Assembly: GCF_023074175.1 (NCBI RefSeq)
Contig: NZ_JADPKS010000023.1
Coordinates: 1 to 64,000 of the forward strand
DNA length: 64,000 nucleotides
Origin: Bradyrhizobium sp. 139
GTDB taxonomy: Bacteria; Pseudomonadota; Alphaproteobacteria; Rhizobiales; Xanthobacteraceae
Reading direction: 5' to 3'
Below are positions 1 to 9,503 of this stretch, piece by piece. Below the pieces are notes generated by a model that saw only the letters and a list, made by a program, of their open reading frames with translations, ran no database searches and was not told the DNA's origin. Made by a program: the position numbers and the translations under genes. How positions within the stretch are numbered: the first letter of the stretch is position 1; every line of letters begins with the position of its first letter.

Positions 1-793
<793 letters not shown>

Positions 794-1432
794 GTGACAC
801 AGATGCCGGCCAGGCGATCGGATGATGAGACGGTCAACGAACTGCTGAAGTTGGCTGGTGTTTCGACCGGTGATCGCAAGGCGCGTGCTTGGATCGAAAG
901 TGCGTTAGCAGCTTCTCGCGCTCTCGCCGCCCAAGAACCGCGACCGTCCCCCGCCAAACACAACGCACCGCTGGAAGCAATTGAGCAGGCCACTGACCGG
1001 TTAATAGCCGCCCTTAACGCATTGAGAAATCAAGGACATGCCCATGTAGGTTTCTGGAGATTTGCAGCGCGCGGGCCTCTTGGCGCCCCCAGCTTCGAGA
1101 CGCCCGTCGTCATGTCTACCCTGCAAGTCATACGCCGCGCGGCGCGCGCGGCGCGCATGACCCAAACGGGTCGCCCGCGGAACTATCGCAAACAGCACTT
1201 GGTGAACCTGGCGCTCGCATTTTGGGCAAGGTTTTCGCCCAAGCGACCGAGCAGCGACGCGAAAAACCAGTTCGTGGACTTTGCCAGCGTGTTCTACGAG
1301 CGGGCGACAGGAGTGTCGATCGAGGGCAAGGGACACGGCATTGAGAGGCAAATCAAAGTGGCGTTGCGACGGCTGCCGATTGAAGCGCAGCGCGCAACAC
1401 TGCTGCACGTAAGTCCGTCGAAGACTGCCTGA
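794..1432 (+). CDS. Hypothetical protein, 212 aa, at the edge of the phage-derived block
   Basis: The product is unknown. The frame opens with GTG at 794, with an in-frame ATG at 803. The protein is basic and soluble, with no signal peptide or membrane segment. It has an Ala/Arg-rich middle encoded by a run of alternating G and C around 1137-1158. The C-terminal half (about 120-205) contains aromatic and charged helices of the kind seen in small phage- or plasmid-linked proteins, but no named domain is recognised. It precedes the ParB/methyltransferase gene on the same strand with a gap of about 310 bp, so it may belong to the same island without being in its operon. Confidence 0.5.
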   Translation: MTQMPARRSDDETVNELLKLAGVSTGDRKARAWIESALAASRALAAQEPRPSPAKHNAPLEAIEQATDRLIAALNALRNQGHAHVGFWRFAARGPLGAPSFETPVVMSTLQVIRRAARAARMTQTGRPRNYRKQHLVNLALAFWARFSPKRPSSDAKNQFVDFASVFYERATGVSIEGKGHGIERQIKVALRRLPIEAQRATLLHVSPSKTA

Positions 1433-1744
1433 GCTCATTCTTCTCACGGGTTCGGCATCCTGTGCAACTTAGGGCAGTGTGCTTCGCCTTCGACCAAGCC
1501 CGCAGCAACGCGAGCCGGGCAAAAACGTGCCAAGGGGTCGACGTCGGCAATCGTGAAGATCTAGTTCTTCCAAAGTCAGTGCGCGCCTGGAGCCAAAGAT
1601 TGCCTCCTGGTAGCACTGCAGCGATCGTCGCTGGCCGTCGGGGCCGCCGACGGGACAAAATTCACCGCAAATCGTCTTGAGTTTCGTCCTTCACTTGCGG
1701 TCCACCACGGGCATTGTTGCACTTTGCAATCACTGGAGTGCTCG
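1433..1744. other. No gene recognised (312 bp)
   Basis: The frames here look like non-coding DNA. The end of this stretch carries the leader of the ParB/methyltransferase gene, with GGAG about 8 bases before its ATG. Confidence 0.4.
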
Positions 1745-3034
1745 ATGTCAAAGACCGACTCGGACCGACTGACGGTCGAACACTTGTCCCCTCAGGACCT
1801 GAGGCCGAACGTCAGCAACACCAAACTTCACCCCAAACGGCAGATTGAAAAGATTGCCAAATCGATCAAACGGTTCGGCTTCGCCAACCCCGTGCTGATT
1901 TCGGATGACATGGAAATCATCGCGGGTCACGGCCGGGTGGAGGCTGCGAAGCATCTCGGGCTGAAGCTGATCCCTGTTGTACGCCTGTCCGGCCTCACCG
2001 CCGTGGAACGCCTCGCCTACACCCTCGCGGACAACCGGTTGGCAGAGTTTGGCCGCTACGACCGTAAGCAACTGGCGATCCAGCTCGAGCAGCTCACGCA
2101 TCTCGCATTTGACGATGTTGAAGTGACAGGCTTCTCCCTGGGAGATATCGACATTCGTCTCGACCGACCCGTGGAGCAGAACGGCCACCCTGTCGGTCCC
2201 GACGACGCATTGCCAGCGCCAGAGAGGCGGATAGTGTCGCGCCGGGGTGACCTCTGGAAGCTGGGTGGTCATTACCTCCTGTGCGGCGATCCCACCAGCG
2301 CCACCGATGTGCGACGCCTCATGGGCGGCCAGCAGGCCGAGGTGGTTTTTCTTGATCCGCGCCGGAATCTTGGGGCCAGCGCGAGGTCGGAAATGGAGGT
2401 CACTGAGGTCCTCTCGTCCTCCCTGCGGCTTGCAAAAGGAGCCTCCAAGCCGGGGACGATCATATTCGTGTTTTTGAGTGGGCTGAATTACGAGTTGTTC
2501 ACTGCGGCAAGAGCCGAACAGCTGCCGCTCGAAACCGTAGTGGTTTGGGCGAAGCGCGGTGCTGGAATGGGTGGTCTCTATCGATCGCAGCATGAGCTGA
2601 TCGCCGTTCTCAAGAATGGCGACGCTGCCGATCTCAGCTCCTCCTCGCTAGCCCAGCACGGTCGTCATCGCAGCAATCTCTGGAAGTATGCCGAGGGCGC
2701 CTCCTTAGCGGGCCACGACGAAACGTTGTCGATGCACCTCACCTGTCGGCCCGTTGCGCTCATCGCCGACGCCATCCGGGACGTGAGCGGCCAGGGCGCC
2801 ATTGTCCTTGATACGTTCGCGGGTAGCGGCAGCACGCTGATTGCCGCCGAGAAGACCGGGCGACGCGCCTATCTGCTCGAGGTCGAGCCCGCCTGCTGCG
2901 ACGTCATCATCCGTCGCTTTCACCGCTACACCGGCCAAGCCGCACAATTGGGTGGTGAAGGCCTGACCTTCGGCGACGTCGAAAAAAACCGGCTTGCCGA
3001 CCGCATAAGGCTTGAGCCCCTCGATCAACCATAA
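1745..3034 (+). CDS. ParB-like domain / DNA methyltransferase protein with degenerate catalytic motif
   Basis: An N-terminal ParB/sulfiredoxin-like domain (about residues 10-125; signature IIAGHGRVEAAKHLG) is followed by an N6/N4-adenine or cytosine DNA methyltransferase domain (about 150-410). This layout is common in alphaproteobacterial prophages, next to the terminase. The AdoMet site is present near the C-terminus (LDTFAGSGSTLIAAE). The catalytic DPPY motif, however, reads FLDPRRNLG, and the usual HPTVKP element reads HLTCRP, so methylation activity is doubtful. The ATG at 1745 is chosen because GGAG lies about 8 bases upstream; an upstream in-frame start at 1724 is less likely. The DUF5681 gene follows 14 bp later, suggesting one transcript. 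In prophages such enzymes protect or mark phage DNA; here it may be a relic or a DNA-binding protein. Confidence 0.85.
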   Translation: MSKTDSDRLTVEHLSPQDLRPNVSNTKLHPKRQIEKIAKSIKRFGFANPVLISDDMEIIAGHGRVEAAKHLGLKLIPVVRLSGLTAVERLAYTLADNRLAEFGRYDRKQLAIQLEQLTHLAFDDVEVTGFSLGDIDIRLDRPVEQNGHPVGPDDALPAPERRIVSRRGDLWKLGGHYLLCGDPTSATDVRRLMGGQQAEVVFLDPRRNLGASARSEMEVTEVLSSSLRLAKGASKPGTIIFVFLSGLNYELFTAARAEQLPLETVVVWAKRGAGMGGLYRSQHELIAVLKNGDAADLSSSSLAQHGRHRSNLWKYAEGASLAGHDETLSMHLTCRPVALIADAIRDVSGQGAIVLDTFAGSGSTLIAAEKTGRRAYLLEVEPACCDVIIRRFHRYTGQAAQLGGEGLTFGDVEKNRLADRIRLEPLDQP

Positions 3035-3048
3035 CCCAAATAGGTTGC

Positions 3049-3603
3049 ATGGCACGCAAGTCAAGCACGCAAGGTTCTCGGCCCGGCAAACCGGCCTTTA
3101 ATCCTGTCGCCCCCTCCTTGCCTCCTGCGGACGAGCCGTACAAGGTTGGGCCAGGACGTCCGCCAAAACAGCATCAGTTCAAGCCCGGACAGAGCGGCAA
3201 CCCCAAGGGCGCCAAGCGGAAGGCGCCATCGCTCATCCCCGATCTCAAGGAGCTATTCGAGCGCGCATTCAACCAGAAAGTGAAGCTGGCGCAGGGGGAG
3301 CGGGAGCGAGTCATCACTATGTGGGGCGCCGGCATGCAGCAACTCGCCGTTCAGTTTGCGAAGGGAGACCGGCATGCGCGTCACGATGCTTTCTGGATCG
3401 CCGAACGCTTGGGCTCTGAGTTTTTGGGGCCAAAAAAGATCCTCGGTGATGTTCTCACCGGAGATCGTCAGGCCATCCTAGACGCTTATGTCGCACGGCA
3501 AACGCAGCCTTCGGTCTCCTCAGCGCCGTCCCCGGTGCTCGCATCACCTGAGTTGTTGGATGACGAGCCACCAGACGAAACCGACAAAGTGTCACGCACA
3601 TGA
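3049..3603 (+). CDS. DUF5681 domain protein (terminase-associated)
   Basis: A 184-aa protein with a low-complexity basic N-terminus, then the DUF5681 signature (GRPPKQHQFKPGQSGNPKGA, about residues 36-56), then a helical region to about 150 and an acidic tail. DUF5681 proteins usually sit directly before phage terminase large subunits in alphaproteobacteria. A role like that of a small terminase subunit is plausible but unproven. Its stop overlaps the ATG of the terminase gene (ATGA at 3600-3603), indicating translational coupling. Confidence 0.8.
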   Translation: MARKSSTQGSRPGKPAFNPVAPSLPPADEPYKVGPGRPPKQHQFKPGQSGNPKGAKRKAPSLIPDLKELFERAFNQKVKLAQGERERVITMWGAGMQQLAVQFAKGDRHARHDAFWIAERLGSEFLGPKKILGDVLTGDRQAILDAYVARQTQPSVSSAPSPVLASPELLDDEPPDETDKVSRT

Positions 3604-5024
3604 CCGCGCCGACACGTATCGAGCCAGCTCCAGACCTCGTCCTGCAAGCATTACTTGCCCATGATTTAACGGCGTTTACGCAATTTGCTTTTGGCGTGGT
3701 GCGGCCGGGGATCCTGTTCAGACCGAACTGGCATCTCGAGGCCGTCACCTACAAACTGTCCCAAGTCGCTGCAGGTCGCATCCGACGTCTCATCATCACG
3801 CTGCCCCCGCGCTCGCTGAAGTCGCTGTGTGCATCGGTGGCGTTGCCGGCATGGTTTCTCGGACATTCCCCCTGGGAACGCGTGGTCGTGATCTGCTACT
3901 CCGATCTTCTTGCGCGCACCCACGCGAGCGACTTCCGCCGCCTGGTGAATGATCCGCTCTATCTCGCTAGCTTTGCCAGAATGCGCATTGATCGTGAGAC
4001 CGACCGCGAGATCGTAACCACCAAGCGTGGCAAACGCATCGCGACCTCGATCGAGGGAACCCTCACAGGGCTCGGGGGAAACCTCATCGTCATCGATGAT
4101 CCTCTTAAACTTGGCGACGCCATGTCGGACACGGTGCGGGCGCGCGTCATCGAGTGGTACCGCTCCACCCTGCTTTCGCGCGGCGATGACAAGACCACCA
4201 CGCGTATCGTTGTGGTCATGCAACGGGTCCATCAAGACGACCTTGTCGGCTACCTGCAGGAGCAAGGTGGCTTTGACGTCCTCAATGTTCCTGCAATTGC
4301 GCAACACTCGCAAACCTATGACCTCGGTCGTGGCCGCACCTACAGGCGACAGCGGGGTGAGCTCCTCCACCCTGCGCACGAGTCGGTCGAAGTGCTGCGC
4401 GAACTGAAGCGTGAGATGGGGCCAATCGCTTTTTCGGCACAATACCAGCAGAATCCGACCCCGCCTGGCGGCACGATCATCAAGAAGAGATGGCTCGTGA
4501 CCTACGATCAGATCTCATCTGAGCCTGGCGATCGCATCGTTATGAGCTGGGACATCGCTCTGAGCGAGACCGAATCTGGCGATTATTCCGCCTGTGTCGT
4601 TCTGCTGGTTCGCAAGGAGATCGTATTTGTTCTCGAGGTGGTGCGTGGCCGGTTTCCGTTCGAAACCTTGAAGCGAAAGATCATGGAGATCAAACGGAGG
4701 TACCGATCATCAACGCTTTTGATCGAGGTCTCTCCGATCAGTCTGGGCCTCATTCAGAGTCTGCGCGAGCAATCCATCAATGTGACGCCCTACAAGCCGG
4801 GCACTGACAAGCGTGCGCGATTGATTGCGCAGACCGATCTGTTCGCCGGCGGATCAGTCCGGCTTCCCGGACGCGCCGGATGGCTGGAGGAATTTGTGGC
4901 CGAGCTGCTCGCATTCCCAGGTCGCCACGATGACCAGGTTGACGCGCTCACCCAAGGCCTCGCTTGGGGCCGTGAGCACTGGAGCAGTCGAACCTTCATC
5001 GGCACTTACCGGGGAGCCTGTTAG
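3600..5024 (+). CDS. terL: Phage terminase large subunit
   Basis: A 474-aa DNA-packaging ATPase/nuclease. The Walker A-like element is LPPRSLKS (about residues 68-75), normal for this branch of the family, and Walker B is NLIVIDDP (161-168). The C-terminal RNase H-like nuclease shows the first acidic site in SWDIA (about 316-320) and the last in HDDQVDAL (about 443-450). The middle nuclease motif, usually IED, reads IEVS (about 375-378), so one metal ligand may be lost. The gene is coupled by ATGA overlap to the DUF5681 gene. No portal, capsid or tail genes follow, so this is an orphan packaging gene in a prophage remnant or a domesticated element. Confidence 0.9.
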   Translation: MTAPTRIEPAPDLVLQALLAHDLTAFTQFAFGVVRPGILFRPNWHLEAVTYKLSQVAAGRIRRLIITLPPRSLKSLCASVALPAWFLGHSPWERVVVICYSDLLARTHASDFRRLVNDPLYLASFARMRIDRETDREIVTTKRGKRIATSIEGTLTGLGGNLIVIDDPLKLGDAMSDTVRARVIEWYRSTLLSRGDDKTTTRIVVVMQRVHQDDLVGYLQEQGGFDVLNVPAIAQHSQTYDLGRGRTYRRQRGELLHPAHESVEVLRELKREMGPIAFSAQYQQNPTPPGGTIIKKRWLVTYDQISSEPGDRIVMSWDIALSETESGDYSACVVLLVRKEIVFVLEVVRGRFPFETLKRKIMEIKRRYRSSTLLIEVSPISLGLIQSLREQSINVTPYKPGTDKRARLIAQTDLFAGGSVRLPGRAGWLEEFVAELLAFPGRHDDQVDALTQGLAWGREHWSSRTFIGTYRGAC

Positions 5025-5131
5025 GTTGGGTGCGCGCGATGGGGCGCCGTCGTGCGGCGGCACGGCTCCGCCTTCGTGAGAACTGCTCGGCGGCGGCGGT
5101 GCTGCCGGGGTTGGTCAGACCTTCTGCTTTT

Positions 5132-5377
5132 TTACTTCCCGGCGTTCCGCAGACGAACACCCGGACCGCCGCCGTTCTCATCGATGAATTCGACGCCTCC
5201 CGCCTCAAGTGCCCGCCGAAGAGCTTCCTTATTCGCGGCAGTCACCGGGATCTGTCCATCCATAACTTCCACCCTGCGGACGGTCGCGACGCCCACTTTA
5301 GAGGCCTTGGCCAGATCTAGTGCGCTCCACCTTAGCAAGGCGCGGGCTGCCCGCAGCTGTGCGCTAGTGAGCTTCAT
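5132..5377 (-). CDS. Small HTH (XRE-type) transcriptional regulator
   Basis: An 81-aa protein starting MKLTSAQLRAARALLRW, the standard opening of a large family of short prophage/island regulators. The HTH covers about residues 5-50, and the C-terminus VEFIDENGGGPGVRLR is typical. The ATG at 5375-5377 is preferred over a longer start at 5461 because it matches the family start and has AAGG upstream. It is divergent from the exonuclease gene. The intergenic region holds a near-consensus promoter and a palindrome, so it probably represses the YqaJ-ERF operon and perhaps itself. Confidence 0.8.
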   Translation of the reverse strand: MKLTSAQLRAARALLRWSALDLAKASKVGVATVRRVEVMDGQIPVTAANKEALRRALEAGGVEFIDENGGGPGVRLRNAGK

Positions 5378-5385
5378 GATCAGCC

Positions 5386-5413
5386 TTGACTTTTTCATAT
5401 GATATTGTATAAT
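5386..5413 (+). promoter_or_regulatory. Near-consensus sigma-70 promoter for the exonuclease operon
   Basis: TTGACT at 5386-5391 and a perfect TATAAT at 5408-5413 are separated by 16 bp. This is an unusually good match for alphaproteobacterial DNA. It points rightwards to the gene at 5441 and lies just upstream of the divergent regulator gene. Confidence 0.7.
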
Positions 5414-5422
5414 TAATACAAT
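5404..5422. promoter_or_regulatory. Putative operator palindrome overlapping the -10 box
   Basis: ATTGTAT-AATTA-ATACAAT is a perfect inverted repeat with 7-bp arms and a 5-bp centre. It covers the TATAAT at 5408-5413. Its place between a divergent HTH regulator and the YqaJ operon makes it the likely binding site of that regulator, blocking RNA polymerase. Binding itself is inference. Confidence 0.6.
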
Positions 5423-5440
5423 GCATGAGGAGAGCTCTTG

Positions 5441-6274
5441 ATGTTTGATAGCACCAAACAACTAGCTGATTCATCGGGCCGCCGCGCCTTTGTCGGTGGC
5501 TCGGACGCCAGGATCATTATGGGAGTAGATGAAGACAAGCTCGTCCGTCTTTGGCGCGAAAAGCGGGGGGAGGTCGAACCCCAGGACCTGAGCCAAGAAC
5601 TGATTGTCCAACTCGGCAGCATTACTGAGGACCTCAACCGAACCTGGTACGAGCGCAATAGCGGCCACACGGTCGAAGCCATTCAGCAAAAGGTCCGACA
5701 CCCGATCCACAAATGGATGGGCGCGACACTCGACGGTCGCGTTCAGCAGACGGGAGCCGTGTTCGAAGCCAAGTTCATGCTGCCCTGGAATTTTTCTGAG
5801 GAAGCAGCCGCCGAAAAATATGTGGCTCAGCTGCAGCACAACATGTGGGTCATCGCCGCCCGCTCGGCCGTGCTCTCAATCATCACCGGTGGCGGCAAAT
5901 GGGTTGAGATCACTATCCATGCCGATCCACTCTATCAGCACCTGCTGCTGACAGCCGAGAGGAAGTTTTGGCGTTGCGTTCAGAGTGGCGAGCCGCCTGT
6001 TCTGTTCAACATCGAAACGCCACGACCCCGGCTTGAGGCGATCAGGGTCATGGACATGTCCTCCTCCAATCACTGGGCGGAGCTGGCCGCCACCTATCTT
6101 CGAACCCGTGAGGCACACGGAGAGCATGAGCTCGCCAAGACTGAACTGAAGAAGCTCATCCCGGAGGACGCCAAGGAAGCCGCAGGCCACGGCATCAAAG
6201 CCAAGCGCTCCAAGTCGGGCGCAATCAGCTTCGAGGCGCAGCCTACGGAGGGCGACCATGCAGCAATCCAGTGA
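5441..6274 (+). CDS. YqaJ-family viral recombinase / exonuclease
   Basis: A 277-aa protein of the lambda-exonuclease-like PD-(D/E)xK group. Visible motifs are [10 protein letters not shown] near the N-terminus, LGSITEDLN, the Asp site in GATLDG, the core FEAKF that corresponds to ExK, and QLQHNMWV. It resects double-stranded ends to give 3' tails for annealing. The ATG at 5441 has GAGGAGAG six bases upstream; a TTG three bases earlier is less likely. The end overlaps the ERF gene by 17 bp, so the exonuclease and annealing protein form a classic two-gene recombination pair. Confidence 0.85.
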   Translation: MFDSTKQLADSSGRRAFVGGSDARIIMGVDEDKLVRLWREKRGEVEPQDLSQELIVQLGSITEDLNRTWYERNSGHTVEAIQQKVRHPIHKWMGATLDGRVQQTGAVFEAKFMLPWNFSEEAAAEKYVAQLQHNMWVIAARSAVLSIITGGGKWVEITIHADPLYQHLLLTAERKFWRCVQSGEPPVLFNIETPRPRLEAIRVMDMSSSNHWAELAATYLRTREAHGEHELAKTELKKLIPEDAKEAAGHGIKAKRSKSGAISFEAQPTEGDHAAIQ

Positions 6275-7415
6275 GCGGATCGGCGCCATCGCTGCAGCCC
6301 TCGCCCGGGCCCAAGCCGAACTGACGAACCCAGAGAAGACACTGACCGCGGTTATCCGCTCGCCGTTTCCGCGCGAGGACGATCGCACCTTCCGTTACGC
6401 CTCCCTTGCCTCCGGTCTTGAGATCGTTCGCAAGACCTTAAGCCAGCAGGAGATCGCCACCATCCAGACCACCCGGATCGAGGCCGCCACGGCCCAGATC
6501 CATCTCACGACACTGCTTGCCCATTCCTCCGGCGAGTGGATCTCGTCGGAGTGGCCGGTCTGCGCCGCCAAAGACGTGGAGGCGCCGCACCGGATGGGGG
6601 CAGCCCTCACCTATGCACGGCGCTATGCGCTGTTCGCCCTGGTCGGGATCGCCGGGGAGGACGATCTGGATGCTCCCGACGCGCTGGGCAGCCCATTGAG
6701 CGCGGAGCCGCAACCACGTCTCGGCGCAACAGCCAGGCCGGCCAAGGGCGTTCTCAACCGTGCGACGGTGCTAGACCCACCGCGCTCGGCTGAGCTCCGC
6801 GAGCAGCTGTTGAGTCAACTCGAAGCTCTGCAGGCTGACGAGGCCCTCCTCGCCTGGGCCAAGGCCAGCCTGCCGTTCAAGAACACCCTTCTGGAGGCGG
6901 ATGCCCGGCTGGTCGAGTCCGCCTATCAAACCAAGTTTGAGGACCTCACCAGTTCGCCTGGCATCGAGGTCGAACCAACCGCCGAGCCATCGCCGGAGTT
7001 GCTCACGGGTGCCGCCGCAGTCACCGACCCGGCGCTGCAACCTTCGGGACAAGAGGCTGGGCTCACTTATCCCAAAGAACCTCCCCGCAAGCGAAGCAGG
7101 GCCCATTTGTTGTTCGTCCGACAGCAGCCCTGCTTGGTTTGCCAGCAAACCCCGTGCGATGCCCACCACCTGAAGTTTGCCCAACCCAGGGCTCTCGGCC
7201 GCAAGGTCAGCGATGAGTTCACCGTCCCCTTGTGCCGCGCCCATCACCAGGAACTCCACCGGCACGGCAATGAAAAAGCCTGGTGGGTCAACCTGCAGAT
7301 CGCGCCATTGCCAGTGGCGCAGGACTTGTGGTCGGCGAGCCCCGTCCACGATTCGGCCAACATCACGCGGGCGGCATTGCCCGTGAACCTTGGACCGGAG
7401 GGCCTACCGCGATGA
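6258..7415 (+). CDS. ERF-family single-strand annealing protein fused to an HNH-like zinc domain
   Basis: Residues about 5-145 carry the ERF fold of phage annealing proteins ([38 protein letters not shown]). A variable linker (about 145-275) leads to a C-terminal DUF968/HNH-like domain (about 278-345) with [16 protein letters not shown] and [13 protein letters not shown]. Plain ERF proteins are about 200 residues, so at 385 this one is a fusion with a likely metal-binding, perhaps nuclease, domain. It anneals complementary ssDNA produced by the upstream exonuclease. Its stop overlaps the start of a 33-codon frame. Confidence 0.85.
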   Translation: MQQSSERIGAIAAALARAQAELTNPEKTLTAVIRSPFPREDDRTFRYASLASGLEIVRKTLSQQEIATIQTTRIEAATAQIHLTTLLAHSSGEWISSEWPVCAAKDVEAPHRMGAALTYARRYALFALVGIAGEDDLDAPDALGSPLSAEPQPRLGATARPAKGVLNRATVLDPPRSAELREQLLSQLEALQADEALLAWAKASLPFKNTLLEADARLVESAYQTKFEDLTSSPGIEVEPTAEPSPELLTGAAAVTDPALQPSGQEAGLTYPKEPPRKRSRAHLLFVRQQPCLVCQQTPCDAHHLKFAQPRALGRKVSDEFTVPLCRAHHQELHRHGNEKAWWVNLQIAPLPVAQDLWSASPVHDSANITRAALPVNLGPEGLPR

Positions 7416-7513
7416 ACGAGCCTTTCCAAACGGCGCGGCAGCCGACCGCGATCGCGCTGCCGGTCGAATTGGCGGTGTTGGCGCCGCCCTATCGCCCGCC
7501 GCGAGAATCTTGA
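7412..7513 (+). CDS. Possible 33-aa peptide coupled to the ERF gene
   Basis: The ATG at 7412 overlaps the ERF stop (ATGA). The frame ([10 protein letters not shown]..., ending [10 protein letters not shown]) stops at 7513. No family is recognised. It may be the truncated start of a following phage gene. The only support is the coupling geometry, which recurs in this operon. Confidence 0.3.
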   Translation: MNEPFQTARQPTAIALPVELAVLAPPYRPPRES

Positions 7514-8056
7514 CGACTGATGCGCTGCGGCAGGCGATCTTCGCGGACGTCGTGCCACGCCACGATCGGCCACCGAGTGGGCTGCTGGTGATCGAGGTCA
7601 CCGAACTCTCCTGGAAATCCAAGGCTAAGGAGTGTTGCGCCACAAACTTCTGGAAATCTATCCGCAAAAAGCGATCTTACGGCGGGTCGACCTGTGCGGA
7701 ATTGCCGCCGAGTGCGGCGGTAGCGGATCGGGCCGGCTCAAGGCCCCTCGCGTCGACTTGAGGCCAGGCCCGGCATAGACACGCATCGGGACAAGATCAG
7801 AGCGACACAGGCTCGATCTTCGCAACCCGCAAACTTCTAACTCCGACCGTATTTCTCCGGCAAAAGTGGAAGGTGCGACGGCCAAAGCGGTCCGCTTGGT
7901 CCACGATATCAAAGTGCTACACGGAGGCCTTAGCGCTGGAGCCGGTCGGCGAGCGCGAGATGTAGGCGGGACTGTCACAGTTGTCGATGCAGCAAGGGCG
8001 CGTCCCGGACCCGATAGGCCGCTCGGATCGCCACGCGTCCCAATAGCAAAGGTCTT
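7514..8056. other. No gene recognised (543 bp), right edge of the phage-derived block
   Basis: Several short overlapping frames exist on both strands, none protein-like. The block seems to end here, since the next gene is an EPS-type acyltransferase. No attachment-site repeat was spotted by eye. Confidence 0.4.
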
Positions 8057-9298
8057 TCAGGACGATGAAACGGCCTTTGCGTCGGCGTGGTCACGAACGG
8101 ACGCCTGTTCGCCCGCGCGCTCGTTAGACTTGGAGTTGCGCAACAAGAACAGAGCTCTCCAATCGAGCCGGTGGCCAAACTCAATATAGCGATAGCTCAA
8201 AGCGCTCAGCGCGAGCACTATTGCGAGATACGGCAATGACAATCGAAGCGTGTCTTTCAACGAAGAAGTATCCGGCGGGATCATTTCGACCATGACGATC
8301 GAATGCCATGCATAGATGCTGTAGCACATGCATCCTATGACTTGAATTGCCCATGATTCGAATACACGATTTGCCGACCATGCCCCGCACAGCACCGCAA
8401 GCAACACCATGGAAAACCCGGCGCAAAATACCGTTGTATAGAGAATGCTCACGGCCCAGGGGCCGTGATCCTTGAGAAATATGGCCGCAATCATCAGCAG
8501 CCCCCCGGGCAGCAGCCCATGCGAATGGAATTGCCTGAGCGAGGCGCTGTCCCTGGACTTGACATAAAGATCGCAAACCAACATTCCGAAAATGAATTGG
8601 TAGCACGACCCGAAGATGCCGCCCACAAACGGGCGAAATATGCCGATCCGGTCGACCGCGATAAGATTTCCGGCCACCACGAAGGCTGAGCAGACGATCA
8701 CGCTCAACAGCACCAGCCTTTCGAGGCTCCACCGCGCGATCAGAAGGATCAGCAGCGGAAACAAAAGGCTAAACCAGACTTCAACACCGACGGACCACAA
8801 CACGGGATTGGACGGAGGCATAAATCCGTGCGGCACAAAAATGAAAAGTGTCGATAGGAGTCCGCCAAGCTCCATATACCAGCCATGCGATCCAGCGGGA
8901 GATTTGGCATGGAGTGCAACCGTCACGAGGACGACGATATAGTAAAGCGGAAGCAACCGGGCAGCGCGATGCCAATAGAAATCCGGAAAGTCCGCCAGCC
9001 GATTGATCGCTTTCTTTTTCGTGCGATAGGGAAGGTACAGAACGAATCCAGAGAGCACAAAAAAGATATTTACGCCCAAGAAGCCGTGCTTCGCGACAGT
9101 GGCAAGAAGACCATTGGGATCGAGCTCGCCGGGAAACGACGGCGTGCTCGATGTAAACGGAACGAACAGGTGAAAGACGATCACCATCATAATGGCGAGT
9201 CCACGAAGGCCGTTAACGGCCCCGATCTTCTGCGCGCCGCTTTCTGCGATCGCGGCGGAACCTGGAGATTGTAATAACAAGATCGGCGATCTCGGCAT
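8057..9298 (-). CDS. Acyltransferase family 3 (OafA/YrhL type) membrane protein
   Basis: A multi-pass inner-membrane acyltransferase of about 413 aa. The signature NGLRGLAIMMVIVFHLF near the N-terminus contains the conserved His, and FFVLSGFVLYLPY and FYWHRAARLLPLYY follow, with about ten membrane segments. Family members put acetyl or other acyl groups on surface polysaccharides. The start at 9298 (MPRSP) is chosen because the family has only a short tail before the LRG motif; an open frame reaches 9367, and neither start has a clear ribosome site. It points towards the phage block, away from the other EPS genes, and may decorate the polymer made here. Confidence 0.85.
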   Translation of the reverse strand: MPRSPILLLQSPGSAAIAESGAQKIGAVNGLRGLAIMMVIVFHLFVPFTSSTPSFPGELDPNGLLATVAKHGFLGVNIFFVLSGFVLYLPYRTKKKAINRLADFPDFYWHRAARLLPLYYIVVLVTVALHAKSPAGSHGWYMELGGLLSTLFIFVPHGFMPPSNPVLWSVGVEVWFSLLFPLLILLIARWSLERLVLLSVIVCSAFVVAGNLIAVDRIGIFRPFVGGIFGSCYQFIFGMLVCDLYVKSRDSASLRQFHSHGLLPGGLLMIAAIFLKDHGPWAVSILYTTVFCAGFSMVLLAVLCGAWSANRVFESWAIQVIGCMCYSIYAWHSIVMVEMIPPDTSSLKDTLRLSLPYLAIVLALSALSYRYIEFGHRLDWRALFLLRNSKSNERAGEQASVRDHADAKAVSSS

Positions 9299-9503
9299 TT
9301 CGTGGTTTGCTATTTGCAATACTGGCCAGATTGAACGGCCTGTCAATCGACAGTGCTGCCACATCAATCATCAGGACACGATACTGAACGAGCGCGGCCC
9401 AGGACGAACGCGCGAACAACGTGCCTTCAAATAGTCAACTACGGGATATAGACGGCAGGAGGCTTGCTTTGGGGCATAATTGTGAGAGCGCACGTATAGC
9501 TTG

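Noticed and set aside
1137..1158. Alternating G/C run that could form Z-DNA
   Set aside because: It lies inside a reading frame and simply encodes Arg and Ala; nothing else supports a structural role.
1748..2593. 281-codon minus-strand frame
   Set aside because: Antisense to the ParB/methyltransferase gene, which has clear domain motifs.
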